Below are positions 48,891-60,029 of a stretch of DNA of 64,000 bases, piece by piece (within the stretch, counting starts at the first letter, position 1; each line of letters opens with the position of its first letter). The stretch covers positions 3,038,001 to 3,102,000 of the forward strand of contig JANATF010000001.1 in assembly GCA_029449245.1 (NCBI GenBank). Direction: 5' to 3'. The notes beneath the pieces were generated by a model. The model was not told the origin of the DNA. It did no database searches and was given only the letters and a program-made list of their open reading frames with translations. This DNA is from Mortierella alpina. Lineage: Eukaryota; Mortierellomycota; Mortierellomycetes; Mortierellales; Mortierellaceae. Made by a program: the position numbers and the translations under genes.

Positions 48891-50537
48891 CTATTCAATA
48901 ACTTCGATTTTGGCACGCTTGCGTCGTCCTTGGGTATCAATAGTCTCGCCCGGATCCATTCCGTGGCTCACAAGCCCGTGTCCGTCATGAAAACTACCGC
49001 CTCGATTCATCAGCCCAAGAGTGTGCGCCATGCCGTTGTCGGACCTGATGGACAACAACGTGATACTGCCATGGCTCTGCGACGGGTGCTGCTGCTGCTG
49101 GTGCTGCTGCTGTTGGTGATGATGATGCTGGTGTAGCGACTGTGTGTGGGAGAACGGGTTGCTTTCCATCCCCGTGGACGGATAAGGGTCCATGACGGCT
49201 GTAGTGAATCCAGCAGACATAGGGGCCATGGAAGCGGACATGTTGGAGTGGCTGGACGTGGGCGGTGTTGGCAGATGGTGAGGATTCGTCAAAAAGGACT
49301 GGTGTCCGTGGCCGTTTGGATCTTGTTGCTGGTGCTGGTGCTGCTGCGACGAGTGCCCCGAATTAGAAAGTGCGAGGTGCCCGTGGGATTGGTCTGGGGA
49401 GAGCGATGAGTTTGAGCTGTCGTCGTGGCGACTGATTGAATCCATCATATCTCCATAGCTCATTCCCGCCTGGGTCTGGTTCTGACGCCCATACATTTGG
49501 ATCCCGTTAGCACCCTGATGATGGTCCTCCACATCCATATTTCCACCAGCCAGTTGGGAATCCACGCCATTCAGGATCAGCATGTCTCCCATTCCCAGTT
49601 GCAAGTTCAGTCCCAGAGTGTCCATGTTGTCGGTACTTCGCTGGTTGTCCTGGTGGCCCTGATGGTCCGAGTTATTACCACTGCCATTGCCCTTTCCAGG
49701 TGCGGGTACAAGTTGGAGACCGCCATTCTGGCCCTGGAATTCACCGAGTGAAAACCCCATACTATCCGCCTCTGATGGGTTCCCCTGGCGATGCGATAGC
49801 ATCAATCGATTTTCCTGGCCATTGGATCCTGGACCTCCCTCCTGATTCGTCACCTCTAAAATGCTAGGCCCTAGCTTGATGTACCGCAGGTGTTGGCAAT
49901 GCTTCTCCAACATACTCAGCAGGCTTGCCTTCGTAAAGGGCTTGGGTAGGATGTCGTTCATGCCATTGGCAAAGTAGGTCATAATGTCATTCGCGGTCGT
50001 GTTTGAGGTCATGCTGATAATCGGGGTCATGGCGTCGAACTGCCTGATCTGTGTAGTTGCAGAGACTCCGTCCAGCTTGGGCATCATGATGTCCTATAGT
50101 GCAAGAGTACAAAGGCATAGCATCAGCATTCCTGTCGCCGAGATGAAAGCGAGCAAAGATGAATGGAAAAGGGTAGTAGAATACTATCGGGAAAACTTAC
50201 CATAAGTACTATGTCATATTTTTGATGGCTCATCTTGCCCACAGCAGCCACACCATCCTCAGCAACATCAAATGGACAGCCAAATATCTGTAGCAGGCGT
50301 GAACTGAGCCGTCTGCACGTGTCATCGTCCTCCACAAGTAATACCTTGGGTGGCATTGACCAGTTGGGCAGGATGTTGGAGCGTTGGATCCTCATAGAGC
50401 CGATATTAGAGGCCGTATTAGGAATGAGCTGCTGATGCTGATGCTGCTGGTGCTGATGATACTGCTGCTGCTGCATATCCTGTGGCTGCTGCATATTGGG
50501 CTGAATATGAATGTGCTGCTGCTGTTGGAGATGCTGA

Positions 50538-50572
<35 letters not shown>

Positions 50573-52179
50573 TTGTTGTTGGTTCTGCTGCTGCTGAACG
50601 GGTCGTGCCTGTTTGGAAGCATTTTTGGGAGTCTTGGTGGATTTGGTCCAGTCATCCTGCCTCTTGGCCGTCAAATGGATTAACGAGTGCACGGGCGTGC
50701 CCAGACTGGGATCTTGACACATGGGTGGTTGTTGATATGATGATGCGGTTGACGTGGATGAGGAAGATGTCTTGGGCACGAAAGGAAGACTGGAGGGGTT
50801 GCCAAGGGTCGTTGTGGGTTGGAATGTAGACGTTGACACCGCGGACAGCGTTGACGATGGCATTACGGGCTGGTGGAATGGCGTCTTTGGGGGCGACGCC
50901 GATGGGTGGATGCCGTTGACGTTGTTCGCCTGCTGCTGCGATTGTTGAGTATTAGACTGACTGAGGGATCGCAAGCGTGAGTTGGGTTTTGATTTTACGG
51001 GCCGGTCTTTCGTAGAAAAGGCACCTGCGTTCTGGGGCAACGTCAATGTGCCTTCGTCTAGAGACATGTTCAATTGGACGATGTGGTAAGCAACGGCGAT
51101 GCCTAGTTTTAGTGAAGTATGCGAATAGCAATCGTACCTGAACATTGGTAGCCAAGCGCCTTGACGAGCTGCTGTAAGAGAGTTTCTTGAGCGGCCATTT
51201 TGGCCATGCACTTTGCCAGCTCGTCCTGCATATCCGATTGGGTCTTCAACATGAGGTCCATTTGAACCTGGTAGTCTTCCGGCATAGTCGAGTGGTTGTC
51301 TGGAGAGGATGTGAACGCCTGTGCTGGCGTCGGCTTTTTGTTGTTTGGTGTCTTTCGCTGTATGCGGAAGGAGTAATTCACAGTATTAGTTGTTAGTTTA
51401 GCCATGGGTTGATGGAGGTCAATTGTACCGCCTTTCAGCGCCTCTCTATTCGGGTCCTCACCTTGATTTCTTCGAGAAGATCACGCTTATCAATCTGGAA
51501 CTTTGGGTGCTGGAACTCCCATGCCTAGAGGGTCAAGAGAGAGAGAGAAAGAGAGAGAGAGGAAATGGTATCTATATTTAGGAAGGCGTCGTGCGTGATA
51601 ACTGCCATTGGAGAGCGCGAGAGAGGAAGCAGTACAGTACCTGATCGCCATATGGCTTTGCAGCATCCTCGGTGGTCTTGATCTTGTGAAAGTCATATTT
51701 GTTGAGCTGGCGGACAAAACTCGCAAAGTTGTTATGCTTGAAGTGTCTTGGCAAGATGACTTTAGCAAACTCGTTGGGCTCCTTGACCACAAAGGACTCG
51801 CCATTCCTGCCCCAGGAAACGGTCAGGTCGTGCTCCTTCTCCTCGAGCATCCTATTGCAGACAGGAGGGACGGGGAGAGGGAGGTTAGCAGTGCCAATAA
51901 GGGGGATCGACCGGCGCAGCAGCGCCCATATGTTTGAGACCGTTGGCTGTGGCTGTGTGGGCTTATGTACTGCACAGTGCTACGGACTCTTCTGGTTGCA
52001 GAGGTTCGAGGAGGAACTCACCTGTACAGCTTCTTGACAAAATCCGGCACGCCGTTGCCAGTGCTTGGCGTAGACGCAACAGGGTCGGCGGATCCCTCGG
52101 CGCCGTCGATTGCACTCATGACCGTGTCTGCCACTGTCTCGGAAACAGCAGCTGGCTCCATAAGGTCCTGGGCTGCCAT
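48891..52179 (-). CDS. SKN7: SKN7-type transcription factor: HSF domain plus response-regulator receiver
   Basis: Six exons (52179-52022, 51851-51641, 51524-51462, 51357-51138, 51102-50201, 50093-48891) give at least 918 residues. Residues 45-147 are an HSF-type DNA-binding domain ([42 protein letters not shown]). A coiled coil follows at about 173-212, then a long Ser/Gln region with a polyQ tract. The receiver spans about 468-590: acidic pocket VEDDD, phosphoacceptor Asp in [12 protein letters not shown] (about 519, at an exon junction), Thr in SMTSNTT and Lys in LPKPF. About 330 Gln/His/Asn-rich residues end in a basic [12 protein letters not shown]. This is the Skn7/Prr1 architecture, the nuclear output of the fungal osmotic, wall and oxidative phosphorelay. 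In-frame open sequence with a basic KKRGKKRP continues upstream to a CTTTAG acceptor at 52,357, so another 5' exon probably exists. Confidence 0.92.
50404..50597 (-). repeat. CAG/CAA repeat coding polyglutamine in SKN7
   Basis: On the minus strand this stretch is a run of CAG, CAA and CAT codons giving polyQ interrupted by His, Met and Pro between the coiled coil and the receiver domain of SKN7. Mixed CAG/CAA codons indicate a partly stabilised tract; length variation between strains is likely. Confidence 0.8.
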
Positions 52180-53129
52180 TGGACGCTTCTTGCCCCGCTT
52201 TTTAGGATCTAGGGAACTCACGGTGGGCAGGTGCTTGCTCGTTGTGGTGATAGTGTCAAAAGGAAAGTCAGATACAGCAGGGTGTGCGCCTGAGATGTGC
52301 CAAGCGTGCGACTGTTGTGGGCTCGGGACGGTCGTTTGGTTTGTTGTATCGGGTTGCTAAAGTTGTTCTGTGCTGGCTGATACGGCCGAGAGAGGACGGG
52401 TTGATAGCGTGGCAGCAGAGGCTAAGCAAGAGAGAAGCACACACGGCACGAGCTTAGTTGACTTTGAATACAGCGCTAGGAGATTTTTTGTACTTTTTTT
52501 TTCAAAAAACGCGGAGAAGGGCCACGGGCAATGAGGGCATAAAAAGTCCGTTAATAAATGAGCACTTTCTGCAATGGGGCGCGTGTGTGGTAGATGGGGG
52601 GACCTAGTCTAGTAACTATCACACGTGGCGGGGTGCTCGCTTGTTGCATTCAAGCCGAGCTGAGCTGGTGTTGCAGGACGCGAGAGTGATAGAGAGAGCA
52701 TAGGGGAAGCAGAGCCACGAATTGAAATAAGGACAACAATGAAAAAGAGCATAAGCGAGTGATGAGGAGCTTTGAGGGGGGAGAGTGGTGGTGACATCTT
52801 GGAGGGAGCGATAGCAACGACAACGGAATAAACAAACAACGAGGAAAAGTAAACAACTGGGCCGTGGGATGCGGACAGGCTAGAGCCAGCGTGGAGAGAC
52901 AATGGCAGGGGGGGAGGGCAAGGGGTGCAAAGCTTGCAGTCGATCCTGGTGTTGATGGCGCACCTGTTTCGTTGCTGCTGTGATTAGACGCTGCAGCAGA
53001 GGCGAGGCAGAGAGCGAGATGGACGTTGGTGGGTGGTGCTCAAACGAGGAACGAGAGCTGGCCGAGCAATGAGCGGCAGTGAAACAGAGGTCAAAAGAAG
53101 AGAACGAGCGAGTGTTGTGGAGTGCAGCG

Positions 53130-53290
53130 GTAGAGGAGTGGAATGGGGTGTGAGAGAGTGAGAGAGTGCCTGTTGTGAGGAGACTAGGAGGAATGAGAGA
53201 TTGAGAGATTGAGAGAGGAGAGGAGAGAGAAGAGAGAAGAGAGAAGAGAGAAGGGAGAAGAGAGAAGAGGAGGAGGAGTGAGATTGAGGA
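53130..53290 (-). promoter_or_regulatory. Polypurine/polypyrimidine tract, likely SKN7 promoter region
   Basis: The plus strand is almost pure G/A (GAGAGA, GAAGAGAGAAGAG runs), so the SKN7 sense strand is pyrimidine-rich. The same arrangement precedes most genes here. It is about 1 kb upstream of the SKN7 coding start, implying a long or spliced leader. Confidence 0.45.
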
Positions 53291-55005
53291 ATGAGGATGG
53301 AAACTAAAAAGGACCGACGACAACAAGAGAAAAAGAAAAACAATACACACAAGGGCCCCAACAGAGACGCAAAATGAAAAAGGGACATCTGCCTGCGTTG
53401 CTTTGGTCCCAACGGGTGCATATCATTGGTTGCAGGCAGAGGGTGGGAGGGTCGATGGGATGAATGAATGGTGTAGCCACGGCAGGGTTGGGCTGGGCAG
53501 TGGGCAGCGGGCAGGGGGCAGACGAGGCAAAGGCAAAGGCAAAGCAGGCGGTGACAAATGCACTTGTCGACATACGCGCTCTGAGCAATCTTGTCCGCCG
53601 AGGACAAAGCTAGCACCAACGGACAAGCATCTGTCCGCTTGCCTGCAAGTGCCAGTGCAAGTGTGAGCGAGTGTGAGCGAGTGTGTGTGTGTGAACGGAA
53701 TCCCCATGCATCTCCCCTGTTTGCGAGTGTGAAACCTATAGAATAGACCCTCCTATTCGAATCCAGGAACTTGCCGCGCGCTCTCCCGCACACAGCAGCA
53801 CAACTTCCTTAAGGACATTATTAAAAGTGGCAGCCCGTTCTCATTGGTTCCCTCGCTCCCTACGCTCTCACTCTGTTTTCTTTTTTCTTTTTTTTTTTTT
53901 TGTTACTCCTACAGGCATCTCTGTACTCCTCGATCCAAAAAACACAAAAGCAAAAAGAAAAAAAAAAAAAAGAGATGGGCAACAGAACAGTGGAAAAAAA
54001 GGGAAGGGGTTCAACAGCGGATAGGGGAGGCAATTGCGGACATAGGAATATTGGAGGGAAGCACTGACAAAGGACAGGGCAGACGTGGTAGCAGGAGCAT
54101 GAAAAAGGAGAGCCATGAAGGATGGCGTCTATCCTCAGCGTCGTGCAGGGTGAGATGCACTCTGGCGTTGTCACTGCTCCAACCAATGCAATGGGAAAAA
54201 GGTAACACAGTGCCTGTCTGACAAGCTGCAGAACGACCAAGCTTGCAAGAGCGCAAGAAAATAAGCACACAACACACGGATTGCCTCACGAACAGTTTGA
54301 AAAAAACCATGCTAACTCTGTTTGTCATGCGGTAGCTCAGCTCGCGGAGATCGGGCTTGATTTGAGATCGAGAACAGGATTTTAGATATTACGCGGCACT
54401 CGGACCACAGCAATGGTAAGAGTGACATGCAAGTGCCTTCTGTCTAATCCCTCTCCCCCTTGAAAGAGCGTCAGGGCTCGCAGCGAACCTAATGCCTGCC
54501 CCAAGCATCTGCCTTCCATTGACAATGAGCATCAACAAGACACACCACTCACAGCCTTCAAAAAAATCGGGCTATTGACAACGTCTGCAGACGTTACGTA
54601 CTCAATCGGTGCACCATACACAGTGTGCCGTATCAGAATAATGGCAGAGAGACGGGACCTCCAGCAACAATAAATAATGACTCAAACTCCCATTGGAGAA
54701 CGGTGGTACGAAAGGAGATGAACTGCAAGACTGGATGGGTGCGTTTACAATTTGCTACTTTTCCATCTCCTCCAAGGCAACAGAGCCGCTGCGTGGAGAT
54801 GATATCTTTAAACTTCTCTTCCGCCATAAATGAACGCGCTGTCGGAGATGGGTGGCAGGGTGGCAGTGTGCCCTGTTGTATTTTTGTAGGGGCCCTCGAA
54901 CAGCGTCCCTCTGTTCCACCATCGACTCTAGTCTAGTCTATCTGTGATGACTTTACGTCTTTGTATATATGTTTGCGCATGTATCTACAATGCAAGTTGC
55001 GCTGT

Positions 55006-55021
55006 ACTGTACATGTACAGT
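55006..55021. repeat. Perfect 16-bp palindrome
   Basis: ACTGTACATGTACAGT reads the same on both strands. It lies in the SKN7-kinase intergenic region, next to no obvious coding sequence. It could be a dimeric regulator site or chance. Confidence 0.6.
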
Positions 55022-56075
55022 CAAAACGATACAACCAAGGAGGTAGACCCTTCATACAATTACATTTTATCCCGCGGATGCGGCATGAGCATGCTCAGGT
55101 GAGAGAGTTGGACAGAGTCCCCAAAAATAACGAGAGTGGTTCAGTGCATGTGCATGGACAGCAATCCTACGCATCGAAAATAAGTGTAATGCACACGATG
55201 CAGCCGGCAATGACCCCGTTTTATCCTGCGGATATGCGAGAACCACGTAACTGCCCGTCACCGCTGTGTGCAATATACTGTTGGCTGTTGAGTGGTGACC
55301 ATGCTGGATCGTGTTCGCTCACAAGAGCAAGTCATTGGTTCTTCTGTCGCCCCGACCCCCTTTGAGGTCACATGGAGCAGCCAGGAGCATGTTCAGATCG
55401 ATAGGTCAATAGTTGTTTTTGCTCAAAGCGGACTGACGACTCGGAAAGGTGCGAGTGTATGCTGGCGGCCTGCCGTGCAAACTTTGTGTCCATCTGCCGC
55501 GGCACGTTTTTTTATATTGTACTGCTCCAAAGAAAACGGCCTTTGGAGTGCGACAGTGTCGCACCTCAACCCTCTATGCGCGCAATTCGCCACCCGCTGC
55601 AGTCAGCGGAGGAGTGGCACATGCATGCTCAGCTGGCAAGCCCCTCGGACCCGCTCCCCAGTTATTTTGTTTTTCATACATCTCTGCTGGTTGCAGTTGC
55701 CACTGCACCACCAATGGCTCAGGTGCACTATCAATCCTCTTCTCCCCCCCCCCCCCCCCATCGAATCACGGCGAGCACCCCCATCATCGATGCGCTTGCA
55801 TCTCCAACGTAATGATTGGTGCGACTGCTCTTGAGCTCTTTCAGATCCCCCATTGTACTGTAGTCTATAGCGGGTCTCTTAAATAGCGTTAAAGATAAGC
55901 CTGAGAGACTTCGCTTTTTAGTATATAGTAACTCCGCCGAGGTATTGCCGAGTGAGAGGATCAGCTCCGTCGAGCCAAACCTAGCAATAATGTCCCGCGA
56001 GTTCCTTTGCCGCCAAACCTCCTAGCCTCTCTCTGACGTTCGCAGTTGTCCCAATAGACTAAATAACCCGTGAAG

Positions 56076-56082
56076 TATATAA
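56076..56082 (+). promoter_or_regulatory. TATA box before a small hydrophobic ORF
   Basis: TATATAA stands 63 bases ahead of the ATG of the 57-codon ORF at 56,145 and is followed by a CT-rich tract, the arrangement of real promoters in this window. Confidence 0.3.
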
Positions 56083-56144
56083 CCTTCTCCCTGTTCACTT
56101 GCCTGCCTGCAGTTAATAGCCTAACGAGCAGCAGAAGCTAAGCT

Positions 56145-56318
56145 ATGTGCCGCCCTGGAGAGTGCGTCATCATCATCGTCATCGCGCACGCTAGCGCCCT
56201 TGCTTCCATCTTCTGGCCTACTGTACATGCAATATTCTTACGGTCTCATGTAGCTGGAGAGAGCCACTACTCTGTGATCCACTCCTTTTTAGCCTTCCTC
56301 ACGTCCCTTCTATTCTAG
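56145..56318 (+). CDS. Possible small membrane peptide (57 residues), Pmp3-like start
   Basis: A short frame starting MCRPGECVIIIVIAHASA, with two hydrophobic segments (residues about 8-31 and 43-57) and a polar link between them. It is preceded by a TATA box and a CT-rich stretch. The MC..GEC beginning recalls the Pmp3/RCI2 family of tiny plasma-membrane stress proteins (MC..GDC then an FPP motif), but the diagnostic FPPLAV segment is only approximate (FWPTVHAIFL) and spacing is off by about seven residues. It may be a degenerate relative, a novel peptide or chance. Confidence is low. Confidence 0.22.
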   Translation: MCRPGECVIIIVIAHASALASIFWPTVHAIFLRSHVAGESHYSVIHSFLAFLTSLLF

Positions 56319-58985
56319 TCTAGAGTATCCTCAGCTCATGCTCCATCAGCATATGGCCACTCGACAGCTGTGTCAAAAATGAAGGCACAAAGGGGCCTAG
56401 TTCAATAGCACTAACGCGCACTAGTAAGCGAGTTGTGATGAATATGATCTCGACGAGCTTTTTCAACTGGCAACAGGTGTGTCCTTCCGATGAATCAGCT
56501 TTACAGATTTATAAAGCAGATTCTATGGTAGACTTGAGAGCGTGGAGAAGGTGAAGCGCGCAATTATGACAGGGTTTGATTCCAGTAAACGGGTAAGCAA
56601 GTGCTATGGCTTGAACATTTTTCGCTTCCCGCGGTTGTCGCGTCTCGGAACAATACCTCCATGTGCGTACATGCCTTCCTGCTTCCTTGTTCATCGACTA
56701 CAGTACGAGGCATGGGTACGTTGACAAAACAAAAGGGCCAAATGAGGGGGAGTCTCAGCCCATGAAACGAGCGCTTAATGTCTTTTTGTCTTCATACATC
56801 CAAAAAAAAAAAAAAAAAAAAAAAAAATGGCGGCACTCTCGCACCCCACTTCCCACGAACTGGGCTAGAAAAAAAGGGGAGCCTTTATCTCTTCATCAAG
56901 CTCGTCCCTCACTCTCTTTTTTTTGGAGTCTCTCTCTCTCTCTCGCTCTCGTACTTTCTCTCTACATGCAGCATCGCTCTATTGTCATTTGATACTGTGA
57001 CTCTGCTGTCGTTTGATTTACTTCTTTTGCTGGGTATGGAGGCTCTACAGATCCTTAGCCAAAAACGTTCCTAAGGTATATTCGTATCTGGTATGGACCA
57101 CTATACAACGGTTTATCCGTCCACTCGTTCACGTCTTCTTTCCCTGCCTATCGCATGTACCCTTCAGGCTTGGGCCGCCGAGACATTTTGTTGTGCTCGC
57201 TCACATACTACCCGTGGGGTAAGGAATGTTTGTATAAAAACACTTTAGCGTGGCAAAATCATAGTGGGAAAGGTAGTACAGAGAGTGAAAGAACTTTTTT
57301 CATTTATTGTGGCAATGGTTTGCAGTTTGCACGCCCAAGATATTAGCCAATGCCGACCACAAGAAAAAAAGAACATGCTTACATGCTCCCGTAGGCGCAG
57401 TCAATGCCACTGCATTTGGAAACCGCATTGGGGAGGGGAGGGGGAAGGGAAAGGAAAAGTTGCGCCGCTCATGCCTTGAAAGGAGAGATGTGCAAGGGAT
57501 GTACATAGTGCCGCCTCGAGGATGTTAACTCGTGGCTCGTCCCACAGTTTGCATGAACCAAAAGCGTACTGTTGTTCTGTCGACGGAAAGTGAGCAAAGA
57601 GGGGAAAAGAGGAAGAAAAGGGAGGTTCAAAACAGGACATGCAGTTTGGAACCCCTGCATGTCATCCTCGGCCTTTTGTGTCCCGCGCAGGACTTTTTTT
57701 CTCTATTGCCTGCATATCCAGTTTGCCTGTTGTCGTTTCTTTTTCTTTACTACAGCAAAGTGAGCACTGCGATCCGAAATGTGCCCATGGTTGCATATGG
57801 TCGTTCTCGACCGAATCGTATGCTGGACAACCACTTGACCTTTTATTCTCTTTTTACAGAAGGGTGAAAAAAAGTGATCCAGGAGCAAACCGTAGTTGTT
57901 TTGTTGCGGATGTCTGCTGCTTCTTTGATTGTACTTTAACTGACTAAAGGGTCTTTTTTTCTCCCAGACGGGGCTTGCATAGCATGGTTGGGGGATTGCA
58001 TGGCATGGTTGTTTCTTTTTGGGGAAAAAAAGCAGACGACAAGCACGGTTCCCGCTTCGGCGCATTTTCAATCGACTCCTTTCATTTTTTTTTTGTCTTC
58101 AAATATGTCCATTCTTGTGTGAGCTTGATGTATAGCGATGGCCTCCAAAAGAATGGCACGTTTGCGGACGCGCAAGGCATGCGTGGTAGTTGGAAAGCGT
58201 TGAGCGTGCGTGATTGTTCCCTATCGGCGAGGGTGTTATGCGGGAATGGGACAAGGCAAGAGAAAGGGCAGATGCAGAATAATATGGTGCTATGAGTAAT
58301 GAAGCTCGAGAGGGAAGGGAACATTGCGCAAAGATGACCCTTGTTTTCTTTGTTTGATTGCAGCAACTGTAACGCAACGTAACGAAGGTGTGTGTGTATG
58401 TGTGTGCAGGTGAAGTCGTTCCAGCACCGAAGCAGCCTCGGAGCTCCGTTGTGTCCTCCGTTGTGTCCTGCTATGCGTTGGTGCCTGACGATCACTCAAT
58501 AGCGTGCACTTAGTGTGAACACACCGTGCACAGAATGACATCGCGACATAGGCAATGGGTGTGTGCGGCTGAGGAGAGAGGAGGGAGAAAGAGAGCGAGC
58601 GCGCGCGCGATAGAGGGAGGGGGGAGGACGAGGATGAGGCAAAGGAGTGCAGAGCAGGGATTCCATGCTGCCCATATGATTGTATTGTTATTGTTGTTGT
58701 TTGTCTATGGTCAATGTGTGCGCCTGTGATGATGCGTTTCGCTCGTCCCTGGATTTTTTTTTTTTTTTGCTCCGTTGCGCTTTTTCCTTGTATGCCTTCC
58801 CTTGGAGCCATTGGTTGAATCATGCCCATGGGCCCATGGGTCTTCTGCGTGCGAGTGCGAGTGCGGGTGTGAGTGTGAGTGCGTCTGAGTGAATTGGGCA
58901 TGAACTGAGAGTGTGCACCTTTGCAGAGACTCTGTCGTGTTTGCTCCATCTCTCCTTTAGATAGCCAAGCTGTTGTTGATTCCTC

Positions 58986-59330
58986 GTCCCCCCCCCCCTC
59001 TCTCCTCTCTCTTCCCTCTCTTTCTCTTTCTCTTTCTCTCTCTCTCTCTCTCACACACTCACTCTTTATCCTTCCATTTCCACACTTTCCTCTCCACCGC
59101 CCGTCTTCTCTCTCTCGCTTACTCTCTCTCGCTCTCGTCCTGCTGTACCTTCATTCTCGCTCTCTGCTGCCCTGATCTCCCACTCACCCATCCTTCTCTT
59201 GTCTATATCACACAACAGGGCGTGTCTCTTTCCTTCATTTCTCTCTTTCGCTCCATCACTCTCTCTCTTGCCTATTCCTTCTGACTCGCAACACACACTC
59301 TCTTCTTTCTTCTCTCGCAGACACACGCGC
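58986..59330 (+). promoter_or_regulatory. Polypyrimidine tract, likely kinase promoter/leader
   Basis: Dense CT repeats (C9 run, then CTCTCT and TTTCTC runs) on the sense strand about 0.7-1 kb before the kinase ATG. A plausible leader-intron donor (GTGAGT, 59,494) follows, and an acceptor just before the ATG (CCTAG, 60,018-60,022) would remove about 530 nt. Confidence 0.45.
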
Positions 59331-60029
59331 ACATACACGCTTTTCTGTCTCTCAGTCCCCCCTTTGTTATTGTGTGTCTCGTGTATTTGTTCCGGCTCAG
59401 CGCAGCTTTAGCTCGTTTCGTTGCAAGAGTACCTTTAGACCCCCCCCTTCCAGCCCAGCACCTTCGTTGTCACTAGCGCGTCCCTCGAACAAAGTGAGTG
59501 GCTCTGTTTTCCGTGCAATACAGGATGCCTAGTTTTTAGCGTGCCGGCTCAAACGGACCTTTGTTTTTCATGAGGATACGGTCAACGATGCTGACGTGTG
59601 TGTGTCTGTGTGTGTCTGTGTGTGCATGCCAGAGCGAGGAGAGATGCCGGGGGAGACCAGCTCAAAAGGCAAAAAAAAGGTCTTTTTGACTGTGTCTCCT
59701 TGTGCCCGTGGATGTTGCCCATGGTCGTCCCCAGTGCCCATGCCACAGGGCGACAGGTTGTTTGTTGTTTTGAGCTTGTCTGTGATACTCACTCTTTTTT
59801 CATATTTTTTCCCTTCTTGCCTTGCAAACCCCTTTCCATTTCCACACACCTTCTTCCACTCTTTGCTCTTCACGCTCCTCGTCTTCACATCCTCCGTCCT
59901 CACCTCCGTCCTCCTCGTCACCACTCCTCCACCCTCCACAGCCCCGCCGCCTTCCGTCCTCGCTTCCTCGTCCCCCGCCCCATTCCTCGTCGTAGCCGCT
60001 TGCTGTCGTAGCCCCCACCTAGCCTCACA

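Larger units (their letters stand above)
52180..60029. other. 7.8 kb divergent region between SKN7 and the histidine kinase
   Basis: The left part (52,180-52,357) is probably still SKN7 coding. Purine-rich DNA at 53,130-53,290 is the likely SKN7 promoter or leader, and pyrimidine-rich DNA at 58,986-59,340 that of the kinase. A kinase leader intron may run from 59,494 (GTGAGT) to 60,022 (CCTAG). Homopolymers include C16 at 55,744-55,759 and A26 at 56,802-56,827. A 16-bp perfect palindrome sits at 55,006-55,021. One small hydrophobic ORF with a TATA box is listed separately. No tRNA was confirmed. Confidence 0.5.

Noticed and set aside
54329-54410. tRNA-like sequence (TAGCTCAG element, then a 5-bp stem with a 7-base loop reading TGA)
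   Set aside because: The anticodon-like arm pairs well, but there is no T-arm consensus, the D-arm does not pair properly and the acceptor stem cannot be closed.
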